From Flagellimonas marinaquae (GTDB taxonomy: Bacteria > Bacteroidota > Bacteroidia > Flavobacteriales > Flavobacteriaceae), in the NCBI RefSeq assembly GCF_023716465.1, contig NZ_CP092415.1, positions 3,511,501 to 3,575,500 of the forward strand: DNA of 64,000 nt. The letters are read 5' to 3'. This document shows positions 16,578 to 25,840 of this stretch, in pieces. The number at the start of each line of letters is the position of its first letter. Within the stretch, counting starts at the first letter, position 1. The notes below the pieces were generated by a model. That model did not search any database. It worked only from the letters and a program-made list of their open reading frames with translations, and had not been told where the DNA came from. The translations under genes were made by a program, and so were the position numbers.

Positions 16578-18752
16578 ATGCAACAGATACACCCCAAAAC
16601 ACTTCAAGATTTAGAATTCCCAACTGTATTGACCCAAATAGCCTTGCGCTGCAATACGGAACTGGGAAAAGCAGATGCCTTGAACATGGTTCCATTTAAA
16701 CAAAAAGAGGAACTTATGCATGTACTGGGGGAAACTTCGGAGTATTTGGCTTCCTTTTCCAACGACAACCGTATTCCTAACCACGGCTTCGACCAAATCA
16801 ATAGTGAACTTGGTCTTTTAAAGATAGACAACAGCACCTTGGAGATTGCAGGGTTCCGAAAAATTGGCGGCATCTGCAAAACTGTGGCGATCCATCAAAA
16901 ATTCTTTAAAAAGTTCAAGGAATACTACCCATTGCTTTTTGAAAAAATTGATGCTTTGGAGCTACAGCCGGACATTCCCGGTGCCATCGATGAAGTTATC
17001 GACAAATTTGGAGAAATCAAAGATTCCGCCTCCACTGAACTGAGGTACATTCGGACCCAGATCAACGAAGTCCGCGGTAAGATCAATCAGAGTTTTGGGG
17101 CTGCCCTCGGACGATATCAGTCCTTGGATTTTCTGGATGAAATCCGTGAGTCCGTAGTGGAAAACCGCCGGGTTTTGGCGGTAAAAGCCATGCACCGAAA
17201 AAAAGTGAAAGGTACCGTAATGGGTACGTCCAAAACCGGGAGTATCGTGTACATTGTGCCAGAAGCTACGCTAACCTATACCAGGGAACTTGGTAATTTG
17301 GAGTTTGAGGAAAAAGAAGAGGTACAGCGCATACTGAACCAGCTTACGGATACCATCAGGCCCTATCGGGATGTACTAATGGACTATCAAACCTATTTGT
17401 CCAATACGGATATCACCGCAGCCAAGGCAAAATATGCCAACGAGATGAACGGCATTTTGCCCGAGGTCAACGAAGAAAGGAAATTGTTCCTTCGTGATGC
17501 CTACCATCCACTACTCTTTTTATCCAATAAAAGAAAAAACGAAAAAACCTGGCCGCAGACCATAAAACTGCACCAGGAAAATCGAATTATCGTAATTTCC
17601 GGCCCCAATGCAGGTGGAAAAAGTATCACTCTTAAGACAATCGGGTTGCTTCAAGTAATGCTCCAGAGCGGTATGCTGATTCCTGTACACGAGCGCAGTT
17701 CAGTTTGCTTTTTTGATAAGATATTAACGGATATCGGAGACAATCAATCCATTGAAAATCATTTGAGTACCTACAGTTATCGACTTAAGAACATGAATCA
17801 TTTTCTAAGAAAATGCAACGATAAAACCTTGTTCCTGATCGATGAGTTCGGTACAGGTAGCGACCCTGAATTGGGTGGGGCTTTGGCAGAAGCATTCTTG
17901 GAAGTATTCTACGAGCGTGAAGCCTATGGCGTTATCACCACTCACTATGCCAATTTAAAGGCTTTGGCCAACGAATTGCCCCATGCAACCAATGCGAATA
18001 TGTTGTTCAACTCCAAAACCTTGGAACCTACTTTTCAGTTGGTGTTGGGAGAAGCAGGAAGCTCCTTCACTTTCGAGGTGGCGCAAAAGAACGGCATCCC
18101 CTACTCCCTGATCAACAAGGCGAAAAAGAAAATTGAACGTGGCAAGGTCCGTTTTGATGCTACTATTGCCAAGCTGCAAAAAGAACGCAGCAAAATGGTG
18201 GAAACCGGCTCTAAATTAAAGGAAGAAGAAATTAAGGCCAGGGAGGAATCCGAGCGCTTGGAACAATTAAACTCCAAAATCAAATCCAAGTTGGAGAGCT
18301 ACCAGGAAATGTACGACCACAACCAGCGCATGATCCAATTGGGAAATAAAGTAAACACAGCTGCCGAAAAATATTTTATTGACAAAAAGAAACGACCATT
18401 GATATCGGAAATGCTCCGAATCGTGGAAACCGAGAACAGCAAGCGTAAAAAAACCACAGCCAAAAAGGCCAAGGCCCAACAAGAAGAAAAGAAGCAAGTG
18501 GCCCAAGAGCTGGAGCAAAAAATCAAGAAGGTCCGTGTAGAAAAGAAAATAAAAAAGAAAAAGGAAATCCAGGCCGAAAAGAACAAACCCCGCCCCGTGT
18601 TCAAAGTAGGCGATCGTGTCCGTTTATTAGATGGCAAGGCAGTGGGCACCATTGACACTTTGGAAAAAGGCAAAGCCGTTGTAAATTACGGTATGTTTAC
18701 CACTAATGTAAGTGTTGACCAATTGGATTTGGTCGAGGCTAAAAAGAAATAG
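16578..18752 (+). CDS. mutS2: MutS2-type DNA mismatch-repair-like ATPase lacking the Smr nuclease domain
   Basis: The product is 724 residues. A MutS core/lever region (to about residue 330) leads into the ABC-type ATPase: Walker A GPNAGGKSITLKTIG near residue 340, Walker B LFLIDEFGTGSDP, and the TTHYANLKALA switch. A long charged coiled coil and a KOW-like tail (VGDRVRLLDGKAVGTI) complete it. Classical MutS2 ends in a Smr endonuclease domain. Here the protein stops after the KOW-like segment, and this short form appears usual in Flavobacteriia. MutS2 proteins act on branched DNA or collided ribosomes. The role without Smr is uncertain. The gene stands alone. Confidence 0.9.
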   Translation: MQQIHPKTLQDLEFPTVLTQIALRCNTELGKADALNMVPFKQKEELMHVLGETSEYLASFSNDNRIPNHGFDQINSELGLLKIDNSTLEIAGFRKIGGICKTVAIHQKFFKKFKEYYPLLFEKIDALELQPDIPGAIDEVIDKFGEIKDSASTELRYIRTQINEVRGKINQSFGAALGRYQSLDFLDEIRESVVENRRVLAVKAMHRKKVKGTVMGTSKTGSIVYIVPEATLTYTRELGNLEFEEKEEVQRILNQLTDTIRPYRDVLMDYQTYLSNTDITAAKAKYANEMNGILPEVNEERKLFLRDAYHPLLFLSNKRKNEKTWPQTIKLHQENRIIVISGPNAGGKSITLKTIGLLQVMLQSGMLIPVHERSSVCFFDKILTDIGDNQSIENHLSTYSYRLKNMNHFLRKCNDKTLFLIDEFGTGSDPELGGALAEAFLEVFYEREAYGVITTHYANLKALANELPHATNANMLFNSKTLEPTFQLVLGEAGSSFTFEVAQKNGIPYSLINKAKKKIERGKVRFDATIAKLQKERSKMVETGSKLKEEEIKAREESERLEQLNSKIKSKLESYQEMYDHNQRMIQLGNKVNTAAEKYFIDKKKRPLISEMLRIVETENSKRKKTTAKKAKAQQEEKKQVAQELEQKIKKVRVEKKIKKKKEIQAEKNKPRPVFKVGDRVRLLDGKAVGTIDTLEKGKAVVNYGMFTTNVSVDQLDLVEAKKK

Positions 18753-18781
18753 CCACGCCACAGCTCTTCCAAGGTCAAATT

Positions 18782-19141
18782 TTACGCATCTGAATAATTT
18801 TCAACAACATAATCTCCCCAATCCGCAATAGATTGGATCAAGGGTATTAAAGTTTTGCCAAAATCGGTCAACGAATATTCCACTTTTAACGGCGGTTTTG
18901 AAGTGTACACCTTTCTTTTGATCAAACCATCCTCTTCCAAGGCTTTTAATTGTAGGCTCAAGGTCCTCTCGGTTACCGCGGGCATTGTTTTTCGCAACTC
19001 ACTGTACCTTAAAGTATCATGCATTAAATGATAAAGAATCACTGTTTTCCATTTACCGCCGATCAGCCCCATCGTTAAACTGGCGCAACATGGATATTTG
19101 GTCCCTTTATAATTGAGCATCTTTGGTTCATTTTCTTCCAT
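18782..19141 (-). CDS. HxlR family regulator (first module)
   Basis: The product is 119 residues with the winged-helix HxlR fold (PF01638): GLIGGKWKTVILYHLMHDTLRYSELRKTMPAVTERTLSLQLKALEEDGLIKR, then YSLTDFGKTLIPLIQSIADWG. A C-C pair at about residues 18-19 sits at the position of the redox-sensing cysteine of YodB/HypR-type members (YPCCASL). It is transcribed away from the nitroreductase operon, and a 10-base inverted repeat lies between them. I infer control of the operon in response to electrophiles or quinones, on family grounds. Confidence 0.92.
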   Translation of the reverse strand: MEENEPKMLNYKGTKYPCCASLTMGLIGGKWKTVILYHLMHDTLRYSELRKTMPAVTERTLSLQLKALEEDGLIKRKVYTSKPPLKVEYSLTDFGKTLIPLIQSIADWGDYVVENYSDA

Positions 19142-19144
19142 AAG

Positions 19145-19219
19145 GCTATACTATCATTTATGACCGTTATTGCAAAGATAGAATACTATACTTACGTTTG
19201 CAACTATAAATAGTATAGC
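19145..19219. promoter_or_regulatory. HxlR-type operator region between divergent genes
   Basis: GCTATACTAT at 19145-19154 and its exact inverse ATAGTATAGC at 19210-19219 bracket the intergenic space, and a partial copy (ATACTATAC) lies at 19183-19191. The -7 element TACGTTTG for the nitroreductase operon is at 19193-19200, between the arms. The left arm is 3 bases from the regulator's start codon. This placement suits repression of both genes by the HxlR protein. Confidence 0.7.
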
Positions 19220-19240
19220 AACTAATATTTGTATATAGAA

Positions 19241-19918
19241 ATGGAAGCAAAAGTTAATAATCAAATTGATTTAAAAGAAGTACTGAATTGGAGGTATACC
19301 ACAAAAGAGTTTGATCCAACCAAAAAAATCGCAAAAGAAGACGAAGACAACATTAAAGCATTGCTGCAAATGAGTGCTTCGTCCATCAACTCACAGCCAT
19401 GGCATTTTATAATTGCCAGCACGGATGAAGGCAAACAAAGACTGGCGAAGGGGACCGAAGGTTTTTTCAGTTTCAACAAACCAAAGGTTTTAGATGCCTC
19501 GCATGTGGTTCTGTTCTGCTCCAAAACGGATATACATGATGATTACCTCCAGCATGTAACGGATATCGAGGATGCAGACGGCCGATTTGCAAAGGAAGAG
19601 TTCAAAACACAGAATTTTGGGGCAAAACAATTGTTTACCAACATCCACAGGTTTGATCTGAAGGATGCCCAACATTGGATGGAAAAACAAGTGTATCTGA
19701 ACATTGGCAATTTCCTTCTTGGCGTTGCGGCCCTTGGCATTGATGCTGTCCCAATGGAAGGAATTGATGTAAAGGCCCTGGACGAAGAGTTTGGACTGCG
19801 CGAAAAAGGATATACCTCACTTGTGATGGTAGGTTTGGGCTATAGATCAGCAAACGATTTTAATGCCAGCTTACCAAAGTCCCGATTGCCGAAAACGGAA
19901 ATTTTCACAGAGATATAG
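19241..19918 (+). CDS. NfsB-like NAD(P)H-dependent nitroreductase
   Basis: From the ATG at 19241 the product has 225 residues. A TTG four codons upstream is possible. Nitroreductase-fold (PF00881) hallmarks are RYTTKEFDPTKK, SSINSQPWHFIIAS (FMN contact), and the C-terminal GVAALGIDAVPMEGI and EKGYTSLVMVGLGYRS. Members reduce nitroaromatics and quinones with FMN. It is the first gene of an operon with the bicupin and SDR genes (gaps of 6 and 2 bases). It is divergent from the HxlR gene that probably represses it. Confidence 0.92.
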   Translation: MEAKVNNQIDLKEVLNWRYTTKEFDPTKKIAKEDEDNIKALLQMSASSINSQPWHFIIASTDEGKQRLAKGTEGFFSFNKPKVLDASHVVLFCSKTDIHDDYLQHVTDIEDADGRFAKEEFKTQNFGAKQLFTNIHRFDLKDAQHWMEKQVYLNIGNFLLGVAALGIDAVPMEGIDVKALDEEFGLREKGYTSLVMVGLGYRSANDFNASLPKSRLPKTEIFTEI

Positions 19919-19924
19919 AGTACC

Positions 19925-20800
19925 ATGCACACAAGAACAAACACATTTATAGCGATAACATCCTTATTCATTGCGCTTGGGTGTAACCAACACAAAGAAT
20001 CTGTAAAACCTAAAAACAGTGGGGCTACCGAAAAGACAATTGAACCCACAAACAAGGTAGTGTTGAGCTCTGATATTGTTTGGCAAAAATTGAATCCCGC
20101 ACGTGGGGACCAAAGTCCACAGGCGGGCACAATATGGGGCAATAGGAATGGAAAGGTCGCCACTGGCTTTCTAGCGAAATTTACGGATGGATTTTCCTCT
20201 CCTCCCCACATTCACAATGTAACCTACAGGGCAGTGGTATTAAAAGGCTCCATACACAATGATGACCCCAAAGCGGAACATATGTGGATGACCCCTGGCA
20301 GCTTTTGGACACAACCGCAAGGAGAAGCACACATTACATCGGCCAAAGGCGACGAAAACATTGCTTATGTGGAAATTGATCATGGCCCTTATTTGGTAAA
20401 GCCCACGGATAAAGCTTTTGACAATGGCGAAAGGCCCATCAATATAGATGCTTCCAATGTGGTTTGGTTGAACTACGAAAAAAGCGAGTGGCTTGCCAAG
20501 GACAGCAAAGCGGAAATCAGTTTTCTATGGAAAAGCCATACAGATAATGCGCTCCAAGGCGTATTCGTTAAGCTTCCAAAAAGATTCAACGGTAAGCTCC
20601 ACAGTACTGGAAATATTTTTCATGCGGTGGTGGTCCAGGGCGGTTTGGATTACACCTTGCCGCAGACAAACGAAATTAAAGCATTGGATATCGGTAGTTA
20701 CTTTACTTCGTCCGATCGGGCTTTACATTCCATTGCCAACACCTCCGATAAGGAAACAATCCTGTACATACGAACCAATGGTTCCCTTAATATTGATTAG
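19925..20800 (+). CDS. Bicupin lipoprotein of the DUF4437 type
   Basis: The product has 291 residues. The lipoprotein signal has its cysteine at residue 20 (LFIALGCN). Two cupin-like halves follow. The first has [25 protein letters not shown] and [13 protein letters not shown]. The second has [23 protein letters not shown] and ALHSIAN. Histidines at the cupin metal positions are kept in the first half (HIH and EAHIT). The family (PF14499) has no assigned reaction. It sits between the nitroreductase and SDR genes and is the only one of the three predicted to be exported. Confidence 0.83.
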   Translation: MHTRTNTFIAITSLFIALGCNQHKESVKPKNSGATEKTIEPTNKVVLSSDIVWQKLNPARGDQSPQAGTIWGNRNGKVATGFLAKFTDGFSSPPHIHNVTYRAVVLKGSIHNDDPKAEHMWMTPGSFWTQPQGEAHITSAKGDENIAYVEIDHGPYLVKPTDKAFDNGERPINIDASNVVWLNYEKSEWLAKDSKAEISFLWKSHTDNALQGVFVKLPKRFNGKLHSTGNIFHAVVVQGGLDYTLPQTNEIKALDIGSYFTSSDRALHSIANTSDKETILYIRTNGSLNID

Positions 20801-20802
20801 CA

Positions 20803-21606
20803 ATGAAAACAATTTTGGTTACAGGGAGCACGGACGGTATCGGTAAATTGACGGCCATTGCGTTGGCCAAAAATGGAAACCGGATTCTGTTGCATGGGAG
20901 AAACCCCAAGAAATTGGAAAAGACGATCACTGAACTAAAGGAAGCAGCCAACCATGAAAATATAATCGGTTTCGTCTCGGATTTATCAGATTTTGAAAGC
21001 ATACGACACATGGTCGGTGAAATTTCGAAAGAAGTTTCAGCCATCGATGTTTTGATCAACAATGCAGGGATTTATGTCAGTCCCAACAGAGTTAACTCAA
21101 ACCAATTGGACATGCGGTTTGCCGTAAATTATTTTGCTCCATACCTTTTAACTTATGGACTTATACCACTTCTGGAAAAAAGCAGTGCCCCACGGATCAT
21201 TAATTTGAGTTCCGCTGCGCAATCCCCGGTATCGTTCAATGCCTTGATGGGAAAAGAATTGCTAACGGAGCAAAAGGCATACGCACAGAGTAAATTGGCA
21301 CTGACCATGTGGAGTTTTTATTTGGCAAAAACAAAAAAATCCCTGAATGTAATCGCTGTGAACCCAGGCTCGCTTTTAAACACCAAAATGGCACAAGAAG
21401 CATTCGGGCAGCATTGGTCGCCAGCAAGCAAGGGTGTAGAAATATTATGTGATTTAGCCTTATCGGATGTTTATAACCAAAGTAGCGGGCAATATTTTGA
21501 CAACGACAAAGGGTCCTTTGGCAATGCCCATCCCGATGCCTATGATGAAGGAAAAATTACCCAGTTGATTTCTGAAACCAACAAAATATTGGGGATTCGG
21601 CCATGA
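20803..21606 (+). CDS. Short-chain dehydrogenase/reductase
   Basis: The product has 267 residues of the classical SDR type: cofactor motif TGSTDGIG at residues 7-14, a basic HGR segment after beta-2 that suggests NADPH, NNAG near residue 88, a serine in the INLSSAAQ strand, and the active-site AYAQSKLAL (Y-x3-K). The relatives are retinol-dehydrogenase/WW-oxidoreductase-like SDRs. It begins 2 bases after the DUF4437 stop and so is the last gene of the HxlR-linked operon. A carbonyl reduction role would fit an electrophile-response operon. Confidence 0.9.
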   Translation: MKTILVTGSTDGIGKLTAIALAKNGNRILLHGRNPKKLEKTITELKEAANHENIIGFVSDLSDFESIRHMVGEISKEVSAIDVLINNAGIYVSPNRVNSNQLDMRFAVNYFAPYLLTYGLIPLLEKSSAPRIINLSSAAQSPVSFNALMGKELLTEQKAYAQSKLALTMWSFYLAKTKKSLNVIAVNPGSLLNTKMAQEAFGQHWSPASKGVEILCDLALSDVYNQSSGQYFDNDKGSFGNAHPDAYDEGKITQLISETNKILGIRP

Positions 21607-21811
21607 GCATTCCAAAGAAATAAAAACTGCCGGCATAAAATGGTTGAACACCACTTGAGCGACCGACAGTGAATAAATGCATTGATGTAATCCTCTACTT
21701 AGTGGTAATTCTTGCTCACCGTCCTCAATGATATTTTAAATTCTATTTAAAAAAGTGTAACATTTTTGATGATCTTGAGTCCTATGGATTCATCATCAAA
21801 AAACAATCAGA

Positions 21812-22732
21812 ATGACCATCCGTAAAATGGCAAATACATGCTTTGCCCTTACCTGTATTTTTTCCTTAGCGCTTTTGGGCTCGTGCTCCAACGACAGTGC
21901 CGACGATAATTTGGTAAATGACCAGTATCTTCTTATCCCGGACAACCATTTTGAGCAATTACTTATTGATCAGGGAATCGATACCGATGGTACACTTAAC
22001 GGACAAATGTTACAGGAAGATGCCGAAAAAATTGAGCGACTGGATATAAACCTGAACAGTCACTTTGGGGATATAGAGGACCTAACGGGCGTCGAAGGGT
22101 TTGTAAACATTACTTTTTTGTCCGCGATCGGTCAGAACCTGCAGGAAATCGATTTAAGTTCCAACACAAAATTGGACACCTTGTATCTTCAAAACAACAA
22201 CCTGAAAACCATCGATTTAAGTAAAAATACCCGTTTGATCTTGGTGAATGTATTGCAAAATGAGTTGAATGCCGTTTCTGGATTGGAGCAAGCAACGCGA
22301 TTAAAATTTTTGAACCTGTCCTACAACTACTTTGAGGGTTTTAGCATTACCAACGAGTCACTGGAACATTTGCTCATCAGCAATAATGTGCTGACCTCTT
22401 TTAGTTCTTCCGGAGTGCCCAATCTAAAAAGTATTCTATTGACCACCAATCAACTTGGCTCAGTGGACCTCAGTTCCAATCCGTCTTTAGAAACCTTGGT
22501 AATATCGGACAACAGCCTCGAGGGCATCCATCTGGCAGATAACCCGAACTTGCTGTATTTTTATGCCTCTTCCAATATGATGACGCAATTGGACGTAAGT
22601 CAAAATCCAGCGCTGATAGATTTACGTGTGGATAGAAATCCGAACTTAAGCTGTATCAAAATAAAAAGCGGACAGGAAATACCTACGGTGACCTTATCCG
22701 AATATCAGAAACTGAACGAGGATTGCGAATAA
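21812..22732 (+). CDS. Leucine-rich-repeat lipoprotein
   Basis: The product has 306 residues. A lipoprotein signal (LALLGSCS, cysteine at residue 25) is followed by an EF-hand-like acidic segment (DQGIDTDGTLNG). About nine short leucine-rich repeats of the 20- to 22-residue Bacteroidetes type come next (LQEIDLSSNTKLDTLYLQNN, LKTIDLSKNTRL and so on), with a cysteine-containing cap (NLSCIKI, NEDCE). Such proteins bind other proteins at the cell surface. A second possible ATG is five codons in. The 205 bases before it hold no gene, only a promoter-like AT-rich region. Confidence 0.88.
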   Translation: MTIRKMANTCFALTCIFSLALLGSCSNDSADDNLVNDQYLLIPDNHFEQLLIDQGIDTDGTLNGQMLQEDAEKIERLDINLNSHFGDIEDLTGVEGFVNITFLSAIGQNLQEIDLSSNTKLDTLYLQNNNLKTIDLSKNTRLILVNVLQNELNAVSGLEQATRLKFLNLSYNYFEGFSITNESLEHLLISNNVLTSFSSSGVPNLKSILLTTNQLGSVDLSSNPSLETLVISDNSLEGIHLADNPNLLYFYASSNMMTQLDVSQNPALIDLRVDRNPNLSCIKIKSGQEIPTVTLSEYQKLNEDCE

Positions 22733-22910
22733 TCGTGCGGATAGTAAGAACCATTGTGGGAGAATAGCCTTCAACTACTATACCTCAAAACTAACTGTTC
22801 TTAGTTAATAACTTCTTACAAATAAGAGGGTTGATACATTGTTCTTGAAAGAAATTTCGGTGAACTTAGTACTGACAAAACATGTTATGTGTAATTAGTA
22901 CAACCTAAAA

Positions 22911-23618
22911 ATGAATAAAAAACAGGTAGTATATCTTGATGAATTGCAAAGGTTGAGTAGTGCAACTAAAAATTTAGGATGACAACTTCACGCAATTACA
23001 CCTAACTTTTATCATTTTGACCTCTTTTTAATTGCCGCATTAAACAGAACTATCAATTTAAATCGAGCATTTATTGAACTTTCCAAGAATAATAATTTCA
23101 TCGCAGCTGCCCCATTAGTTCGAATAAATCTTGATACATATTTAAGATTATATGCTCCCAGGGTTTCCAATTTAGAGTTTAACGAATTTGCACGCAAAGT
23201 AATATTTGAAGAAAAGAAAATTAATAATCTCAAATCTACAGTAAGTGGAGACAATGGAAAGTTAAAAAGTTTAACAGATAACTTTTTAAAGAATTCAATT
23301 TCAGAAATTGAGGGTTATGAATGGGTCGCAAAAATTTATGATGCTGGAAGTTCATTTATACATTTAGACAGCAAATTGTTCTTTGCAGCTAGAAAAGTTA
23401 ATAAGGAGGAAGACAAAACTATAAGTTTAACAATCGGCAACCATGATTCTTTTGTTCCCCAAAGCCAAAAAATTGGTGCTTCATTTTGGATGAATAAAAT
23501 AACAGAAGGAATTATAGAACAAGCGATGCTATGGATTGTTGAAAAGGCAAATGATTTTGGTTTTGAATTAGAAAAATTAAATAATTTTAATGACTTAATA
23601 AATAATGAGGAAGAATAA
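22911..23618 (+). pseudogene. Gene of unknown family broken by one in-frame TGA
   Basis: The frame opens at the ATG at 22911, runs 23 codons (MNKKQVVYLDELQRLSSATK...), meets TGA at 22980-22982, and then continues open for 211 codons to TAA at 23616-23618. No usable start lies between the TGA and a TTG far inside at 23376. The downstream part reads as a helical protein (LIAALNRTINLNRAFIEL, APLVRINLDTYLRLYA, SFWMNKITEGIIEQAMLWIVEKAN). So a roughly 235-residue gene has one nonsense codon. I do not recognise the family with confidence. The region is much richer in A and T than the flanks. A sequencing error or stop-codon read-through are the alternatives to a pseudogene. Confidence 0.75.
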
Positions 23619-23742
23619 GTGATACTGAAACATAACACTCCTAAATAAAATCCTTTGCAAACTCCTTCCAAAACCAATTCGCTATTTTAATAAAATTAAC
23701 TCTATTTCCAGCGATTTCGAAATAATTTGAAAATCCCATAAT

Positions 23743-24282
23743 ATGACCAAAACCGATCTTTTCAGAGTTGTTATCAAAATCTTTGGGCTTTATTGTTTGA
23801 TAAATGCGCTATTTCAATTACTGCCTAGCCTTTCCGTAACATGGGGTTTTGATTCATTCAATTTTGTTTTTAATCTCATCTATATGCTGGTCATGGGGTT
23901 TATGGCTTTTCTATTTCTATCTCAAACCGACAAATTGATTAAACTATTTAGACTACAAAAAGGATTTGACTCACCTACCATTGAAATAAGGAATTTGAAT
24001 ACCGACGGACTAATCAAATTCGGTTTGGTAATCATTGGTATTTTTATGATTGTAGAGAACTTGGCTCCTTTTATAATTTTTTGTTATTGGGCTTTCAAAA
24101 AACAAGTTTCAGCAAATGGACTTGATGAAATAGAGGGTGTTATTTTTCATCAATATATCGACTATAATTGGTGGATTACGTCAGGACTAAACATTCTTAT
24201 TGGAATTGTGATCACCACCTACAATAAGCAAATTTCAAAACTGTTCGTGGAAAAAGAAAAAAAAATTAGTAATACAGAATAA
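23743..24282 (+). CDS. Four-helix membrane protein, unknown
   Basis: The product has 179 residues. Four hydrophobic segments are visible at about 7-35, 42-62, 90-118 and 143-165, with a loop carrying FRLQKGFDSPTIEIRNLNTDGLI after the second and a lysine-rich tail (VEKEKKISNTE). I do not recognise the family. The gene is AT-rich, like its neighbours, and stands 124 bases after the broken gene and 65 bases before another small membrane protein. Confidence 0.72.
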   Translation: MTKTDLFRVVIKIFGLYCLINALFQLLPSLSVTWGFDSFNFVFNLIYMLVMGFMAFLFLSQTDKLIKLFRLQKGFDSPTIEIRNLNTDGLIKFGLVIIGIFMIVENLAPFIIFCYWAFKKQVSANGLDEIEGVIFHQYIDYNWWITSGLNILIGIVITTYNKQISKLFVEKEKKISNTE

Positions 24283-24347
24283 GATTCAGGCAACCTTTTA
24301 AACAAAATTCACGTCTTTATAATTAGAGACGTGTAAAACAATTAAGG

Positions 24348-24761
24348 ATGCTTGAAAACCCAAAAATCAATATTAAAATTAAACTAGCGGTATTGTGGAC
24401 CTCTGTTACCTTGTGCTATTTATATGGAGACTACTTTGAGCTATACACACCGGATAAAGTGAATAGCTTAATTTCCGGCGAAAATAATCTGGACAGTCCC
24501 ATCAAACTACTGACCGCATCAATAATTTTGGCTATTTCGTCACTTATGGTTGTGGTATCGGTGCTTGTCAAACCAAAAATAAACCGAATTCTGAACATCC
24601 TATTTGGTACCATGTTTACCCTAATGATGGTGATTATAGGATTGTATTCCACCCATGAATGGTACCTTTTTTATGTGTTTTTAGCTTTTTTGGAAAGCGT
24701 GCTCACTGCCCTAATTGTTTGGTATGCTTGGAAATGGCCCAAAGAGACTTCAAAATCTTGA
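24348..24761 (+). CDS. Four-helix membrane protein, DUF6326-like
   Basis: The product has 137 residues with four membrane helices (about 11-27, 50-73, 79-99 and 105-127). The segments LAVLWTSVTLCYLYGDYFELY and the ending TALIVWYAWKWPKE resemble the DUF6326 family of small membrane proteins, recalled from pattern only. No function is known. The preceding gene is 65 bases upstream in the same direction. Confidence 0.7.
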   Translation: MLENPKINIKIKLAVLWTSVTLCYLYGDYFELYTPDKVNSLISGENNLDSPIKLLTASIILAISSLMVVVSVLVKPKINRILNILFGTMFTLMMVIIGLYSTHEWYLFYVFLAFLESVLTALIVWYAWKWPKETSKS

Positions 24762-25047
24762 GGAAATTAGAAACGGTCCGACTCAGAAATTAAAGAGGTT
24801 GTCAAAACTGGCTATAATCCATAGTCACCTCCTATCCTACACCAATTATGTCAACGTTATGTAATCGTGTTTTGCCCTGGCACTAACACCCTCGAGGTCT
24901 TTTCGACATGAAATGGAAAGTATCGATGTAGAAATCTAAATTTCTCATACGTTCTGATGATTGGCCACATTATGACCGGTTTTGATGTCTTTTTCTTTGG
25001 ATGTAACATTATTGGGGCTATGGAGTCTACAAGTAAAACGAACATCA

Positions 25048-25791
25048 ATGAAATCAATCAAAATCCTATTATTCCTTTTTGCGTTATTAGTTATCAGCTA
25101 TTGCAAGAAGAGCCCGAACAGTACAGAAGCAGCAAGTTCTATGGTCACCTTTACCGAAGATGGTGGTAAATTTACCACATCGGAAAAAGAACTCATTCGA
25201 GAAACAGTACTGGAATCGGAACAAGAAATTCGACCCCTAATACCGACCCTACCGGACAGTATAACCGTATCCCTGGAAATTGTGGATTGGGACCTTGATG
25301 TGGTCGGAGGTGTTACCGGACGTACCGAATCCAATTCCCCACCATTAGTGATGATTCAAATCTCTGATAAATATCCAGGGGGCATTACCAATGCCGTGCA
25401 TGTAGCTCTAAAACACACAATTTACCATGAATTCCACCATTTGTACCGAGGTTGGGCCATTCAGGACAACAAATATGGGCCTGGTATTTCCACAGCTGCC
25501 ATAAACGAAGGTTTGGCCGTTGTTTTCTCTGAGGAATATACCGGTAAAGCCATGGAAGCGGATACCCCACCAGAAGCAGCCATTGCGGAGCAGTGGGCGG
25601 AAGAGATCAGGTCTTTGCCCCTAAATGCGAACTATCAACATTGGATGTTCCAACACCCCGATGGCAGACAGGCCGTTGGTTACAGAACCGGAAACTACCT
25701 GATTAGAAAAGCGATGACCAATTCAGGCAAAGACGTTCTTGAACTCAGCGAACTTACTCCCGATGAAATTTATAAACTGTCCGGACTGTAG
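25048..25791 (+). CDS. Lipoprotein with zinc-metalloprotease motif (DUF2268-like)
   Basis: I use the ATG at 25048 (247 residues), because it opens a lipoprotein signal (FALLVISYCKK, cysteine 19). The upstream in-frame ATG would add 22 unlikely residues. The protein carries H127-E-F-H-H131, an HExxH zinc motif, in the context TIYHEFHHLYRG, and a candidate third ligand in INEGLAVVFSE about 30 residues later. This matches the DUF2268 group of predicted Zn-dependent proteases. The C-terminal part has YRTGNYLIRKAM. The 286 bases before it contain no convincing gene, only scraps resembling the REP-like repeats found elsewhere in the window. Confidence 0.8.
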   Translation: MKSIKILLFLFALLVISYCKKSPNSTEAASSMVTFTEDGGKFTTSEKELIRETVLESEQEIRPLIPTLPDSITVSLEIVDWDLDVVGGVTGRTESNSPPLVMIQISDKYPGGITNAVHVALKHTIYHEFHHLYRGWAIQDNKYGPGISTAAINEGLAVVFSEEYTGKAMEADTPPEAAIAEQWAEEIRSLPLNANYQHWMFQHPDGRQAVGYRTGNYLIRKAMTNSGKDVLELSELTPDEIYKLSGL

Positions 25792-25840
25792 GTACGTGTT
25801 ATACGAGCCCCAGCTTAGAAGGAACATGTATTTTTAAAAT

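Noticed and set aside
22740..22910. Terminator or operator between the LRR gene and the broken gene
   Set aside because: Only short, weak inverted repeats (ACTAAC and TTAGTT) without a T run.
24762..25047. Gene in the gap before the DUF2268 lipoprotein
   Set aside because: No frame has protein-like composition. A weak similarity to REP-like repeats at about 24890-24960 is all that is visible.
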